64,000 nucleotides of DNA from Isoetes taiwanensis (lineage: Eukaryota > Streptophyta > Lycopodiopsida > Isoetales > Isoetaceae). The translations under genes and the position numbers were made by a program. The stretch covers positions 335,489 through 399,488 of the forward strand of contig JAJEKV010000267.1 of the NCBI GenBank assembly GCA_021234155.1, in the 5' to 3' direction. The notes beneath the pieces were generated by a model. It did no database searches. It was not told the DNA's origin and was given only the letters and a program-made list of their open reading frames with translations. Shown one piece after another: positions 31,401 through 42,619 of the stretch; positions within the stretch are counted from its first letter, which is position 1, and the number at the start of each line of letters is the position of its first letter.

Positions 31401-31660
31401 GTAGGATCCACCAGATTTTTAATAGCGTGGATTCTTCTTGAGAGCCCCCACCACTAGGGGCAAGTATATTTAGGGCCTTCGGTTCTTTTTCCTCTCCCTC
31501 ATGCCCAAGTGGTGTCATTTTGATCTTTTTAACTTCCTCTCCGGTTTGTCATTGTCCTCGGAGCATCTCTTCAATCCTTGTTTAAGTGACTCCACCTCCA
31601 TAAGCAACCTTTGATTGGAAGCTTGCGGTTCTTACGTATTCTTAGACTGTTGGTTAAGAA
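28490..31660 (-). pseudogene. Large unknown gene, minus strand, split by a TTAA element
   Basis: Coding is readable downward in this order: a coiled-coil-like LLMEVESLKQGLKRCSE near 31600; then MAEKKKRKPCNMASLLKKLV from ATG 31399, with two in-frame TGA stops; IALFRCLRDGIKQMGITKTI; LRNDLFVL at the element border; continuing in frame on the other side as NEKNNCWMDLSKMLLLLVRF; KLQIAIKLDEMEPIKGEKYE; VLHWVFQQTPIPTIIAHGVG; MKHGSGKTTHACPYRFCML; and a basic region (GKWEGYKDFFGSV, GRAKLKKIKARRNMSKSATL) down to about 28830. Without the 999-bp element it would encode perhaps 700 aa. I do not recognise the family. The H-x-C-P segment could be part of a metal site. Most stops are TGA. Confidence 0.45.
29958..30956. 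mobile_element. 999-bp MITE with TTAA target duplication
   Basis: The ends are inverted: CACTAGAGTTGTC on the left and GACAACTCTAGTG on the right. TTAA flanks both sides (29954-29957, 30957-30960). Removing the element and one TTAA joins two coding stretches in the same frame (LRNDLFVL and NEKNNCWMD), which confirms both the borders and the target duplication. No open reading frame of note. TTAA duplication is the hallmark of piggyBac-type elements, though CACTA-type termini also begin with CACTA. Confidence 0.88.
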
Positions 31661-31699
31661 ATAGTTACTTGTTGGAGGTAATTACAATGTGCTACCATA

Positions 31700-32335
31700 T
31701 TGCAATGCACTACACACAATTGATTGTACATTGTTCTCAAATGCACATCGGAATTACTTGAAATATTATTGCAATAGCCAAGCGGACCTTGATTACCCTT
31801 ACAGCAAAATGAATAAGCCCCGATGGAGAATGAAATTCGGGATGTCTTACGGTGATCGGATCGATGGGATCTGATTCCCCACGCGCCCGAGAGATCAATA
31901 TTCATTGCACCGAAGCTTCGAAGAGCATTCTCATCTAATTGTTCCTTCCAATTATATTGATTTTTGTAGGGCAAGCGGTTCTTGGGCACCTCCTCCCCGG
32001 AATTGGCCTTTCGGTTTACGTATTCAAAAAGAATTACTCTCATTGTCATTGGCCGAAATTAATAGAACAAGTTACCTCGCCATAGATCGAATTGAGTCGC
32101 GTGATCGCTTTCGAGAGCTCCACGGTCCGGTGACCAAATTGATGCAATTCTTAAGCCAAAATACTGAAGGAAAACTAGAGAATTCCTTCGATTTGGGCGA
32201 GGATTGACATCAAAACTAAATTCGAAATGCCCTCCAAAGCTTTGGCCCAATTGAGGCATTCTTGAGGTGTCTTTCGAAGCTACTCCTTGTAGCTTCAGTT
32301 GGTGGGAAGGTGGGGGGAGGAGGGATTTAGGCGTA
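31700..32335 (+). pseudogene. Possible unknown gene upstream of H3-like gene 1
   Basis: The plus strand reads, with frame changes, KYYCNSQADLDYPYSKMNK, RWRMKFGMSYGDRIDG, RSFEEHSHLIVPSNYIDF and LSLSLAEINRTSYLAIDRIE, then LHGPVTKLMQFLSQNTEGKL and, after TGA and TAA stops, IRNALQSFGPIEAFLRCLSK. The opposite strand also has open stretches here (31654-32049, 32059-32259), so the strand is not certain. The plus reading has the better helical pattern. Not recognised. Confidence 0.3.
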
Positions 32336-32507
32336 ATGAGTAAAACAACAAGTAATAATGACGTTTACTGTGTTCGGTTGCTCCGGGGCTGAGGTTCGGT
32401 TAAGGTTCGTGGGGGCTTTTTGCCCATACCTGCAGGTTCGGGTACCAACTAAAATCCAAATTTGGGAATGGCTTACAAGGGCGTTAATAGACTCCACCAA
32501 ACCTCTA

Positions 32508-33021
32508 ATGACAGATCCTAAGAAGGTCAAGCCGACACGGGAGTCATACGTACTCAAGCATGAGCAGGAGTACAAGAAGAAGCTGAGGGAGTACAAGGAG
32601 TATATGAAGATGTACGAGACGTACTCAAAGTATTACGAAGCAAATAAGATGACATACGTAGAAGGAGGAAGGCCAACAAGAGAGAACACCTTGAAGCCGC
32701 CCCCAAAGAGACCCGTACCATCAAAGAAGCCGATGAAGAGGAAGCCAAATTCATACTTTGCAAAGGCTGCACTTCCAGATAAGCTACGGACTTCAGATTC
32801 CAAGAGCTACATTTGCCAGATTAACCAGTGAGATCTTGCAGGAATTTGACAAGGAGAAGCGAGTGACAGATGATATGTTGCTTGCATTGCAGGAGGCAAC
32901 CGAGCAGAAGCTGGTACAACATTTTGAAGACTCCATAGCATGTGCTCTCCATGCGAAAAGAGTCACGTGCATGCCCAGGGATATGAAGCTGGCCAGATTC
33001 ATAAAGAAAGAAGATTGCTAA
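32508..33021 (+). pseudogene. Histone H3-like gene 1, long N-terminal tail, one frameshift
   Basis: From ATG 32508 a roughly 85-residue basic, Tyr/Lys-rich tail (MTDPKKVKPTRES, KKLREYKEYMKMYETYSKYY, KPPPKRPVPSKKPMKRKP) leads, after one frameshift near 32800, to a clear H3 fold. This reads RATFARLTSEILQEF (alpha1), DDMLLALQEATEQKLVQHFE (alpha2) and CALHAKRVTCMPRDMKLARF (L2 and alpha3), and stops at TAA 33019-33021. Cellular H3 has FQRLVREI, LALQEAAEAYLVGLFED and [20 protein letters not shown] at the same places. The canonical ARTKQTARKS tail is absent. Plant H3 genes are almost invariant, so this is not an ordinary H3. Divergent H3 proteins with unusual tails are known from some large DNA viruses. 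A centromeric H3 variant is less likely, because loop 1 is not extended and the L2 region is H3-like. Confidence 0.8.
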
Positions 33022-33029
33022 ATATGTAC

Positions 33030-36000
33030 CAGGGTAGCCCTTAAGGCCAAATTTGCATAGGTGTAATTTAGAATGGTAGGCGAATCTTAGGTTTTCGAGA
33101 TTAGTTATGTTGGCGAATTTCTCCCGGCTAGAATTTTCAGCTATAGAAACTTAGGCGAATCTTGGTCAATATTATTTAGCCTAGAAATTGGCAACTATTT
33201 GATCTCCCAAGCCAAATTTAAGTAGGGAATAATGATCACATGTTTGAATACACAAGACATTATGGTGAAAAATAAGTTTATACCACACAAATTAGACAAC
33301 TACGCCAACCAACTTAACATTGCCTTTGCTTATGGGTGCAAATGAAATAAAATTCCACTCAACAAGAGCTTAAAGTCCAATATATAATTAGATGCGCCCA
33401 CCTAGATGGTATTGATTAAACAATGGTGATCCCAGGTTTAAGCTTATGTTTAACATAGAAGATTTTGCATTCTGCAGCTTGGATTTGGTTGCGTTATGTT
33501 GGATTACAAGAATTTACAAAACTTGCAAGCACGCTTGCATTGGACACACAAGGAAATCTGAAAAATGCGTTGGATCATATGCACTAGCAAGGACGTAATA
33601 ATGATGTCCCTAATTATGGTTGTATTTTACAGTTGTGTGTATTAATAGGTTCTTGCCCACATTTTGAGAAATGGGCTATGCAATAATTGTCTTTTTAGCA
33701 AATGCATTAGGTTCCAGAGTAACAAATACAATATTAGTAGTCAACAATATGATACAAAGTGTAATGTCTCATTTTTTTTCCCATGGAATGCAGCTAGAGG
33801 AAGTGAAGCTCAATAGGATTAATTTTGTCATGGTCCTTGGATGTACAAGCTTTGTTGACTTAGTAGAGGGTAGATGAAACAATTTTTGGTAGCGAATTTG
33901 AGTCCAACACGGTGGTGGTAACTGCAATTGTCAAAATGTATAGAAGCTCAGGAAGCTTAGAATAAGCAGAGCATAATTTTTGACACCTTTAGAAACCCCA
34001 ACACATTTGGGCCTATATTCACTCTTAATAAGGAATGTCATATGCTATTTGGATTAGATGTGCGCATATGAATATAGAGTAGGATAAGCTTATGTTAATA
34101 TCATTCATTTTATATCCTATCTTAAACGTAAAGACTAACATAGAATTCGATTTACGATGCAATGGCCGAACCCTGTTTTTCATCCCGTAAATTTGCAGAA
34201 CTAGTTCACGGATTTGCCGAAATCGTTTCGGATTAGGGTAACTCAATCGCAAGACAAGTTGTGAATTCAGAATCCGGCTTCAAAGGCATTAAACATCTTT
34301 CAGGATTTCATTTGGTTTTCTGTATTTGTCCGCATGCACTGTTCACCAATTGTAACGACCCTATTTGACATATTTGCACCATTTAGCATGGATTTGCAAG
34401 GATTGTCAGGAACATAACAACATGGAAAACATTACAGATACTATCCACGAACTCTTGCACTCTCCTATTTCTGATTATAATTTAACTTCTACATGCACTA
34501 ACAATCATTATCAATCAAGTTCAGGTTACCGTACCAAAATATTTGAGGAAAAATAATAGCAAAATGACAAGTTAGTCACCACAGAATATGATCAAATAAG
34601 AATATTTTCCTGCAATAATTAGAACCTTCAACCTGTTTTAACTTCAAAATGCCAGTTGCTTTGGGAAAGCCTCTGTCTGTGCCAGCATCTGCATTAGTTC
34701 TTATGCCTAGGATATTTCATGTATTTTCTTATGCACATGCACCTGGAGAATTATCTCAGACATCAAATATAACGTGATTTCAACACGGAGAAATCTATGC
34801 CATGATTAATTTCTAGACCAGTCTAAAAGATAACAGGAAAATTACTGTACAACAACATTGCATGCTTGTCAAAACACTACCAAAATTTAAAAATCACTAC
34901 AACATGTTGCTGCTGCATGTCCTATCAGAATCTATCTGACTATCCTTTGCTATAATTGAACACTAATAGAATATGCTCAGATAACCACAAAATGATCATG
35001 CTGAAAACTCGTAACCACAAAACAGGTAACCACAAAATGATCATGCTGAACTACCAGCTTCTAAAACCTATACTGCAGAAGATGCTTCTCTTGTTTCATT
35101 TTGCGCTCCATCCATCTGAAACTTGAGGCACTACAGCAGCAAGACTACTAGAGCATCCTTGAGTTTTAACACATGATTGATTTTCTCTTCTATCTTTTGA
35201 ATCCCATAATGCTAATGCCCGCTCATATGGAAAGTCATTCACTGAATAGGTGCAAGTATATGCACGTAGACAGATGTCTAAACTTTTGTTCAACCTATTG
35301 CGTACTTTATTCTTGAGGTAGCCCATGATGCTAAAAGTTCTCTCGTCTTCCACCGAACCTAAAATCATTGTCTGGCAAAGAATAACAAGCCTAAAATATT
35401 CTGGCATACGATCTTGAAGCACTTGGCTGCTACTAAGCCATACCCATAATCTTGTAATAGCACCAAATTCTTTGGGATCTTTGAGCTCACTGCATTGAGA
35501 CCACATGGTTTCTCCGAAGCTACTGTTGCCTACACCTAGAGAAACAGTTTTAGAAAAATGGTCTTTCAAAGTGTGTACCTTATTTCTGAAATCCTTTTGT
35601 ACCACTTCAAGCGGCTTTGAGCTGATCCAATACTGTGGATACACAATGGACATTGCATCCAATAATTCATCTCTTGGAAAACGTTCTGCTATTTCTGCTT
35701 TCAAAGTAGTAGCTATCTTTTTGAGATTTTGCCTCACGGTTAAAATGATCTCTGGAAATGCAGCTTTAGTGACAGGCAGTCGGCGCACAAGACGCCCTTG
35801 AATTCTTCGTTTCTTTGTATACATCTACATACACATAGTGAAACTTTAGTAAACAAATGCACAACAAAATGAATGATAAAATAAATGCATACACTGCTCT
35901 GTGAGGATGTGGAATAGACAATCTGTACTAATCTGGAATGCACTTTCATGCATATTTTATCAGCGGCATCAACTTCCAAAATGCTTTTGTTGCTACCAAT

Positions 36001-38913
36001 GTCAATTAAATTGTTCCATATCACAAACTTCTCCTTATCATAAGGCACATCGGGAGAAGTAGGATACATAAATTCCAAAGCAATGCATGCCATCTTTCGG
36101 GCTGTTACATACTCAGCAATATACATCGTGCGCTTTTGAGCAAGTTTTGTCAAAAAATTCATCTCCTTCAACATCGGCAACATGCCTTAACAATAAGCAA
36201 ACAACCAAATTTTCAGAAAGCTTGAAATATGTCCTATTAAACAAATGAAGTACCTGCTAAGGTCAACAAGGTCTCTAGATCCACGAGTCGTGCTAGTAAA
36301 TCTGCTGGTTTTTCAGCCTCTTTCCCTTGTTTGGACGCAAGTTTATCCATCAACCCCATCAAGGAAGGATATTCTTGAAATAAACGTTGTGCAGGCTTAT
36401 ACAACGAGATCCATCTTGTACTCACAGTATTTAGAAGCTTATTGCCTTTAGTTAGACCTGCTGCCATCTTCTTGAACTTCCGAAATCTGCACTACACTAC
36501 ATCAGAATCTTAGTATCATGGAAATGAAACAGGAAATCATGAAACAACCAACTGCTTACCTTTTAGAGCTACGACAAAAAAAGGTATAAGTCTCCTTTAT
36601 TAAATTCTCAAACTTGTTGACACACTCAAACGTGTCAACAATCTTATATGCCAAGTTCATTCTATGTGCCATGCAATGGATGCCAAGTGCATAAGGTGCC
36701 AAGCTTGTTTGGATTTTCACACTAAGGCCATTTCGGCATCCTTGCATAACAGAGCAACCAGGTCGATGCAAACAAGTTTCTTTGCAATGTCAACTGCAGA
36801 CAGCCCCAAGATTGTATCAAAGCTATCTTGAACTATCACATAAATATTCTCTGCATTTGCATTTGATTGTAGACGTGTGATTCCAACGTAGCGGGCACAC
36901 CTAACAAAGTTTTTCACATAATATACGGTCATACACAACCATGAAGAGTTGTCTTTTGCAGTAGCTTCGTCTAGAGAGAAGGCAAAGTAATCACACCTAC
37001 GTAGCTCCTCATGCAAATCTTCCTTTAGCACTTCATCAATACAATCTGCAAACATCCATCCACTTTGTTTCGACCAATGCGATTTGGGAAAGTTAGGAAT
37101 GGGCTGCAATTCCAAGATGTCTTTTTGCTGAGGATAATCTGTCATAGGTCTACCTCGCTTCAAGACATGGAAAACTGCTTGTAGCTGCACTATCTTTCCT
37201 TGCAAACTCTTATCTGCAAGCTTTTGTAAAAAACTTCTAATGGGAGATACTTTTATGATTTTGATCCTTTCCAACTCTTTTTTATATGCTTCCATGTTTT
37301 GCAAATGCCTACACTCTTCCTTCATTTTCCATCTTTGCACATTTGTTTCCTTCCCATCGACCATCTTCTTCTCATATATTTTACCTGCATGCTTCTCTAT
37401 AGTATCCAACTTCAATTGCAAATCAACGTGGTGCCCTAGCTTCCATGAGCATGCTGTACACCTTGCTCTGGTTTTTTTCTGTGGAAATCCATGCTCGTCT
37501 TTCTCGTCTAGTGGCTCTATGAACGGAAAGTCTCTAACCCAATGATCTTTGAACTCTCTTCCACTAACCCATTGATCTGATTTTCTTTTTCTTTTACTGC
37601 CTTTGCTAATTTGTGCAGGTTTATCGGGATGGGAAAGGTTTTCTTGGTCATCTTCAACCCGATTGTTATCTGCATCAAATGTGGAATGGGCAAGGTTTTC
37701 TTGGTCATCCTCAACCCGGTTGCCATTTGCATCAAGTGTGACTTGTTGTGCATCATAATCCACATTTACAATGATAATATCCTCATTTGTATTGGCTGCT
37801 GCATCATAGAACTTATCAACCCCGTTCAAAGAACCATTTTCACATTGTTGCGCACTACTACTAGAACTGGCCACATCTTTGTTGCATGGTCTGAAGAATG
37901 ACAGAATTCCCTTTGTCATATTGGAATGAAGCTTGATAAGAACTGGTCCTGAAATACAAATGCACACAAAGGCATGGTTAGGATTATGATTTTTTAGTTG
38001 ATAGAAGAAGTGTTTTGCTGGCAATTGCAAAAGAAGAGAGCAGGATCCTAGTTTTTAAGACCAAGCCTACTCCTCGGGACTTCCTTTACTATGAGAATGC
38101 CTTATTAGGTAGGTGCCACAAAACGGAGAAAGGCATTCAACCAAATATTGGAGCTTTGGAGCTTTGGAGCTTTTATGTACTTGACTAATATTTCACCAAG
38201 AATGGATGAGACAAAACCTCCAAATAACTTTTGTACAGCCAGTTGTTTCATATGATTACTGCAAGATTTACTGCTTTGAAGTATAATGCAGTTGCAGCAG
38301 GCAAATGTTTGCTAGATGTAAGCCCATTCTGCATTTTAGGAACCACATAGAAAAGCCGTGGTGCCATTTGGAATATTTTCATATCTGAATCATGTAGGAT
38401 TGTTAAATCCTAAAATAAATTCTTGCAAAATAAATTCTGAAATAAGATAACCTGAAGCGATTCTCTGCCATCTAAATCGTGCAAAATAAATAATGAAATG
38501 AGATAAAATCATCTTCAAAAGATTCTAGCCTGTAGATCAAGAAGCTCAAATCCTCTTTAATGCATCTGATTCTAGCAAATCAAATGCAATTAGGCCATTC
38601 AAGAAAACTAGAAAAACTAGAAACATACCTAATGTTAAGAGGCGATTCTTGAAATTGGATCTGTAAGAAAGATCGAAAGTGAGGCGAATCTATTTTTGAA
38701 TCTATAATAAGGATCGTGACTGAGGCGAAATATCAGATTTGCCGTTTAGCACGAAGGGCGAACAACTTAGTGGCGGGATTTTTTTTCGTATAGGTGGTGG
38801 CTAATTTCCATTTTTTTATGTCAAACTGACCCTACTCAACATTCGTGTGCCAAAATCATAAGACCAATGAAATATAGCATTTTTGCGAAATTTCGCCCTT
38901 AAGGGCAACCCTG
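33030..38913 (-). mobile_element. hAT DNA transposon, 5.9 kb, with 8-bp target duplication
   Basis: Terminal inverted repeats begin CAGGGTAGCCCTTAAGG on the left and, read from the right, CAGGGTTGCCCTTAAGGG. Both sides are flanked by the perfect 8-bp duplication ATATGTAC (33022-33029 and 38914-38921). A hAT transposase gene lies inside on the minus strand. The left end sits 9 bases after the stop codon of H3-like gene 1, so the surrounding block continues on the other side at 38922. The interior 33040-35090 has no gene that I can support. Confidence 0.95.
35096..37919 (-). pseudogene. hAT transposase (BED finger, DUF4371-like core, dimerisation domain)
   Basis: The gene begins at MTKGILSFFRPCNKD (ATG 37919; a 5' UTR intron acceptor TTTCAG lies just upstream). 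It has a duplicated acidic segment (RVEDDQENL twice), a zinc-finger-like ARCTACSWK ... H ... H region, and the first catalytic block YFAFSLDEATAKDNS. CSVMQGCRNGL and PYALGIHCMAHRMNLAY form the second core part. After introns with GT-AG borders (near 36560-36490, 36250-36185 and 35890-35825) come STRWISLYKP, then the C-terminal hAT dimerisation motif SVEDERTFSIMGYLKNKVRN. A frameshift near 36775 separates LVALLCKDAEMALV from the HRPGCSVMQG frame. The copy is therefore probably inactive but recent. Confidence 0.88.
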
Positions 38914-39060
38914 ATATGTACTTTTAAAATTTTTGTAAATATAAAAAGGTGTTTTGATAAGTTGCAAAGTGTAATAATGTACTTAATGTGGTTGTAGTAA
39001 TGGCATGTATAATTAAAATTAATTAATTTGGCCAAAAAGTGACTGAATAGACCCCCACCC

Positions 39061-39123
39061 CTCACAGAGTGCGCCAAGGCCCTTTTCAAAAGTTTTGAAA
39101 GTGCCTCTCGCGCACTGTGTGAG
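39061..39123. repeat. Intergenic hairpin, type 2
   Basis: CTCACAGAGTGCGC and GCGCACTGTGTGAG are inverted arms with one mismatch; an inner palindrome CTTTTCAAAAGTTTTGAAAG is nested between them. It lies between H3-like gene 1 (ignoring the hAT insertion) and family F copy 2. Confidence 0.8.
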
Positions 39124-39263
39124 TGTTTGGCCACTGATCTATGCCTATACTTGTCCAAAACCATGAACTAAGGGCATAGCCCGGCTTATTCTGCGAGATA
39201 AGTAGGATTCTGCCTTTATATCATAATTTTAGAGCCTTCTAAGACCCAAACAGGAGCCCACCC

Positions 39264-39326
39264 CTCGCAAAGTGCGTCAGGACCCTTTTCAAAGATTTTG
39301 AAAGTGCCTCTCGCACACTGTGTGAG
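39264..39326. repeat. Second copy of the type 2 hairpin
   Basis: A diverged repeat of the preceding 63-base segment has the same order of arms (CTCGCAAAGTGCG, CTTTTCAAAGATTTTGAAAG, GCACACTGTGTGAG). Confidence 0.75.
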
Positions 39327-39511
39327 CGGTCCGAGTCAAATAGCCCTAACTCACCCCGACTACCTCCAAATTAGATGAAATTTGTTGCAATAGGCTCTTT
39401 AGAAAGTACTTTAGATACTCATAACTCTAGATTACCTATCGAATACCTAGCAGAACCTTGAAGTGATAGACATTCCCAAACCCTAAAAATTTCTCAAATT
39501 AGGGTTCTGCC

Positions 39512-39519
39512 TATAAATA
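39512..39519 (+). promoter_or_regulatory. TATA box of family F copy 2
   Basis: TATAAATA lies 119 bases upstream of ATG 39631, with a CA/CT-rich leader between. Confidence 0.65.
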
Positions 39520-39630
39520 TGACCACCACCCTCATTTGCATTCTACACTATCACTCCTCACTCCAAGGCAATTTTTCAGCTCACAGAGGCGCTCACACAT
39601 CTGTCTGTTAACCCCATCTACATCATCACT

Positions 39631-41049
39631 ATGGCCACTTCATCATTCAGACGATGGTACATCAACTCGATCTTCACTGTTTTTCAAAAGGAGATCAATG
39701 TGGATGCTACCATAAACGCCACACCATTCTACCAAGATATCATGACAAAGTTTCTAGCCAAGCTAGGCCCTTCACTGGTAGAACTCCCACATACATAGGG
39801 TACTTTGCACCTAGAATAGCCCTTCGTGCAGCATTGAATGATGTTCCAAACATCGACAAGTACTTAGAGAATAGAGTTGCTCGCATGCCTGACTACATGA
39901 CCATATCCATAAACAGGAAGAGGTACTTTTCCTACACTGCTGCTGTAGCCATCTTTTTGTCCCATAGAGCCCAAACCCAAATAAGTGAACCCTCCATTCA
40001 ACCGTTAGCTATTGAATCCATTGCCTCAGAAGCAGAAGAACAGCTACTCTTGGAGTATGAAGGGTCAGAAGGAAGAAGAAGGACAAGGTTACGATGTTGA
40101 AGACATCATCGACATCGACCCTAGGGCTTCGACGAAGGCTTGAGGATGACAAGGACAACTCCTTCACTTGGGTTAGGCATCACGAATCTAACCCCGGTCA
40201 TCATCGAGGGTCAAGAGTACTGGATACAAAGAACCTCCCGGAGTGTAGAGACAGAGGCTACAGGTTGGACGAACTCCTGCACCTCCTATGTCAACAGCCC
40301 AACCTCGATGACTTCATCGATCGGGAGACGCAAGACTTCCCCATCAGCATCAGGGAAGCCGAAACTTCCACTGGGTTATCCGACATCGCAGCTTACACCG
40401 GTATTTGGTAGATGATGAATTTATAGCCATCCAGGAACGGATGGGCATTAAGGGAAAGACAACAAGCGCGCTCCTGCCCAGCACCTCATCAGCAGTGCGA
40501 GCTGGGCTAGAAAGAGGCGGCATCAACTTGATCTCTTCCAGGTCCATGTTTGCAGACTACAAGGACTGGACAGCGATACCGGTGGACGAGTACTCTGGAA
40601 GGCACAGGGCTGGGATCAGAACCGGAGAAGAGGCAGCAGAGGGAGGACACGACAAGGCCCTCAGGTTTTACCTTCCACTCCTCACCGACGGAAGGATAGC
40701 AGTCATACACCGCCAGTTCAGCCCATGGGGAAGAGAAGGAGTGTTCATGCTTATTGCCCTCTTGGGATTTGGTAGGCATGCTTGGATGCCTCTGAACATT
40801 GACCATGTCATCCTGGTGAAGAGAACAATAGCCTTGAGCGTCTTCGACTTTGCAGTCCCATACAGACGTCAGGGCAGGTTGGCCGTCACTGCGGCCTATA
40901 CGTCGGATAGAAGAGTCGAAGATCTAATAATGGCACTTCAAGGTGGTACGCCCACCAACATTCTTAGGAACTTGGGACGTACAGTTGGTACATCCCAAGT
41001 GAAGAAGTTCTTGGAAGACAACCCGGCATATCAAAGATTCCAAGAATAG
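39631..41049 (+). pseudogene. Unknown family F, copy 2 (FRRWY start, LDDFID motif)
   Basis: From ATG 39631 one frame reads MATSSFRRWYINSIFTVFQK and LAKLGPSLVELP. A frameshift near 39795 leads to IGYFAPRIALRAALNDVPNI and RMPDYMTISINRKRYFSYTA. After further shifts come TPVIIEGQEYWI, then LDELLHLLCQQPNLDDFID, and finally an uninterrupted 211-codon stretch to TAG/TAA at 41049 (LISSRSMFADYKDWTAIPVD, RFYLPLLTDGRIAVIHRQFS, ILRNLGRTVGTSQVKKFLED). It matches copy 1 at 21030 over its whole length but has no intron at the corresponding place. Length of an intact protein would be about 470 aa. No signal peptide; a hydrophobic stretch MLIALLGFG lies near the end. The family is not recognised. Confidence 0.6.
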
Positions 41050-42600
41050 ATTAAAATTTTTTCTTCTCTCTATTATTGATTGTAAAAATATTATACCTTA
41101 TGAATAGAATTGATGGCATTATGAATGTTCTTTGATATATTTTCTCCCCACAACTATATCATCAAACAACCAATGCAATAACAAACAAAAACTAATCATA
41201 AGAGTGCAATCTAATGTGTATGCAGCTAGAGCACCCAGGAATGTAGAACAAGATCGACAACCTCAGGAAGAGGAATCGGCAATCTCGCATTTGTATCTGG
41301 CTTTTCGTTTGGAGTTTCAATGGACGTTCTTCAAAAAAAAAAAATGATCGTTGGCTTCCTCTAATAATCAACAAAAATATTTCAATCTGTTTTACTTCTA
41401 ATGCTTCAATTCTTATTCAGCTGGCCAGTAAAAAAAAATAAAAAAAAAAATAGAAACAATAATTCATACCCCTGCAATAGGCTCCAGATTTCACAGATTC
41501 CTCCTCTACCATCTTGTCTCGCTTTAATAAATTTCTGATATACACCATTGATACACTACCATTCTTTGAACACATTATTCTTTATTTGCGTTTCAAATGA
41601 TATTCCAAAGATACACATTGCATCATAACTTGGTACCACAATCTTGATCTAAATATATCCAGCAAAGTGTTGCTTTCTCGAAATGCCTCCCAAAACATGT
41701 TAGTTTGGTCAACGCATCCAAGACAAACTCAAGAATAAGAGCCAACTATAAGAACCAAAGCAAATTTCAAGGTACATGAGATAGGCTAAGCCTCACTCTA
41801 CTGGCATCATACATCACCAACATAATTCTACCATCATAAATTCTTGCACCAATTCATAAAACTTTATTTGAAATGAAAGAAATTGAGATAACAGACGAGC
41901 GAATCACATAATCATATTCAAAATATCATACTTCAATGTAATAATATTCACTGATCAAGAAAGATACTCACAAGTTGAAGAACTTTGCCCAGATGTCATC
42001 TTCCAAAATTGGATCCCCCTTCTACACGAATTTTGGCCATCTTATAGAAAACACCACTTAATCTTAGCCACCAGATCTAGACAAATCTCAACCTTAGATC
42101 CAAATTTTAACTACCATAAGTTCACTAGATTTTGCCATTTCAACATCAAATCTAGGCCATCTAAACTCCTTGCAACTACCATACTCCCCCAGATTCATGA
42201 CACATCATCAACTTATCAACCATTGAAAATATTTCCATAAGGACTTTAATACTCCTTCAAGTCTATAGGTCCCACTTCAATACCACATCAATATTCCTCT
42301 TCGTGCTTCCTCCACAATATTTGCACATCTCTTATATTTTCTCCACATTACACCCATATAATTTTTCATTTATCTATACAATTCACAGATTACACACATT
42401 ATACGAAAATAGTCAAGATAAAACACACAACAATGTGACAAGTGATAAGTGACAAGGCTAAAAATTTGGTTGTCCCCAAAAGATTATGTTCCTAAGTGTG
42501 TGAGACGCTGAAGAAGAATCGATGGTTTGATGAAGGGCACATGGGCGTGTACGAAGTATGATTTGATGGTGTCGTGTATTTGGAGAGTATCTTTGGCGTA
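41050..42600. other. AT-rich stretch without a recognisable gene
   Basis: It holds two A-runs (41333-41344 and 41424-41449) and no coding sequence that I can support. It may contain the 3' flank of family F copy 2 and the right edge of the unusual block. Confidence 0.4.
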
Positions 42601-42619
42601 ATTAAGACTGTAACTCGAG

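Noticed and set aside
32508-33021. Ordinary plant histone H3 or processed H3 pseudogene
   Set aside because: A processed copy of plant H3 would keep the near-invariant sequence and tail; here both the tail and about half of the fold residues differ.
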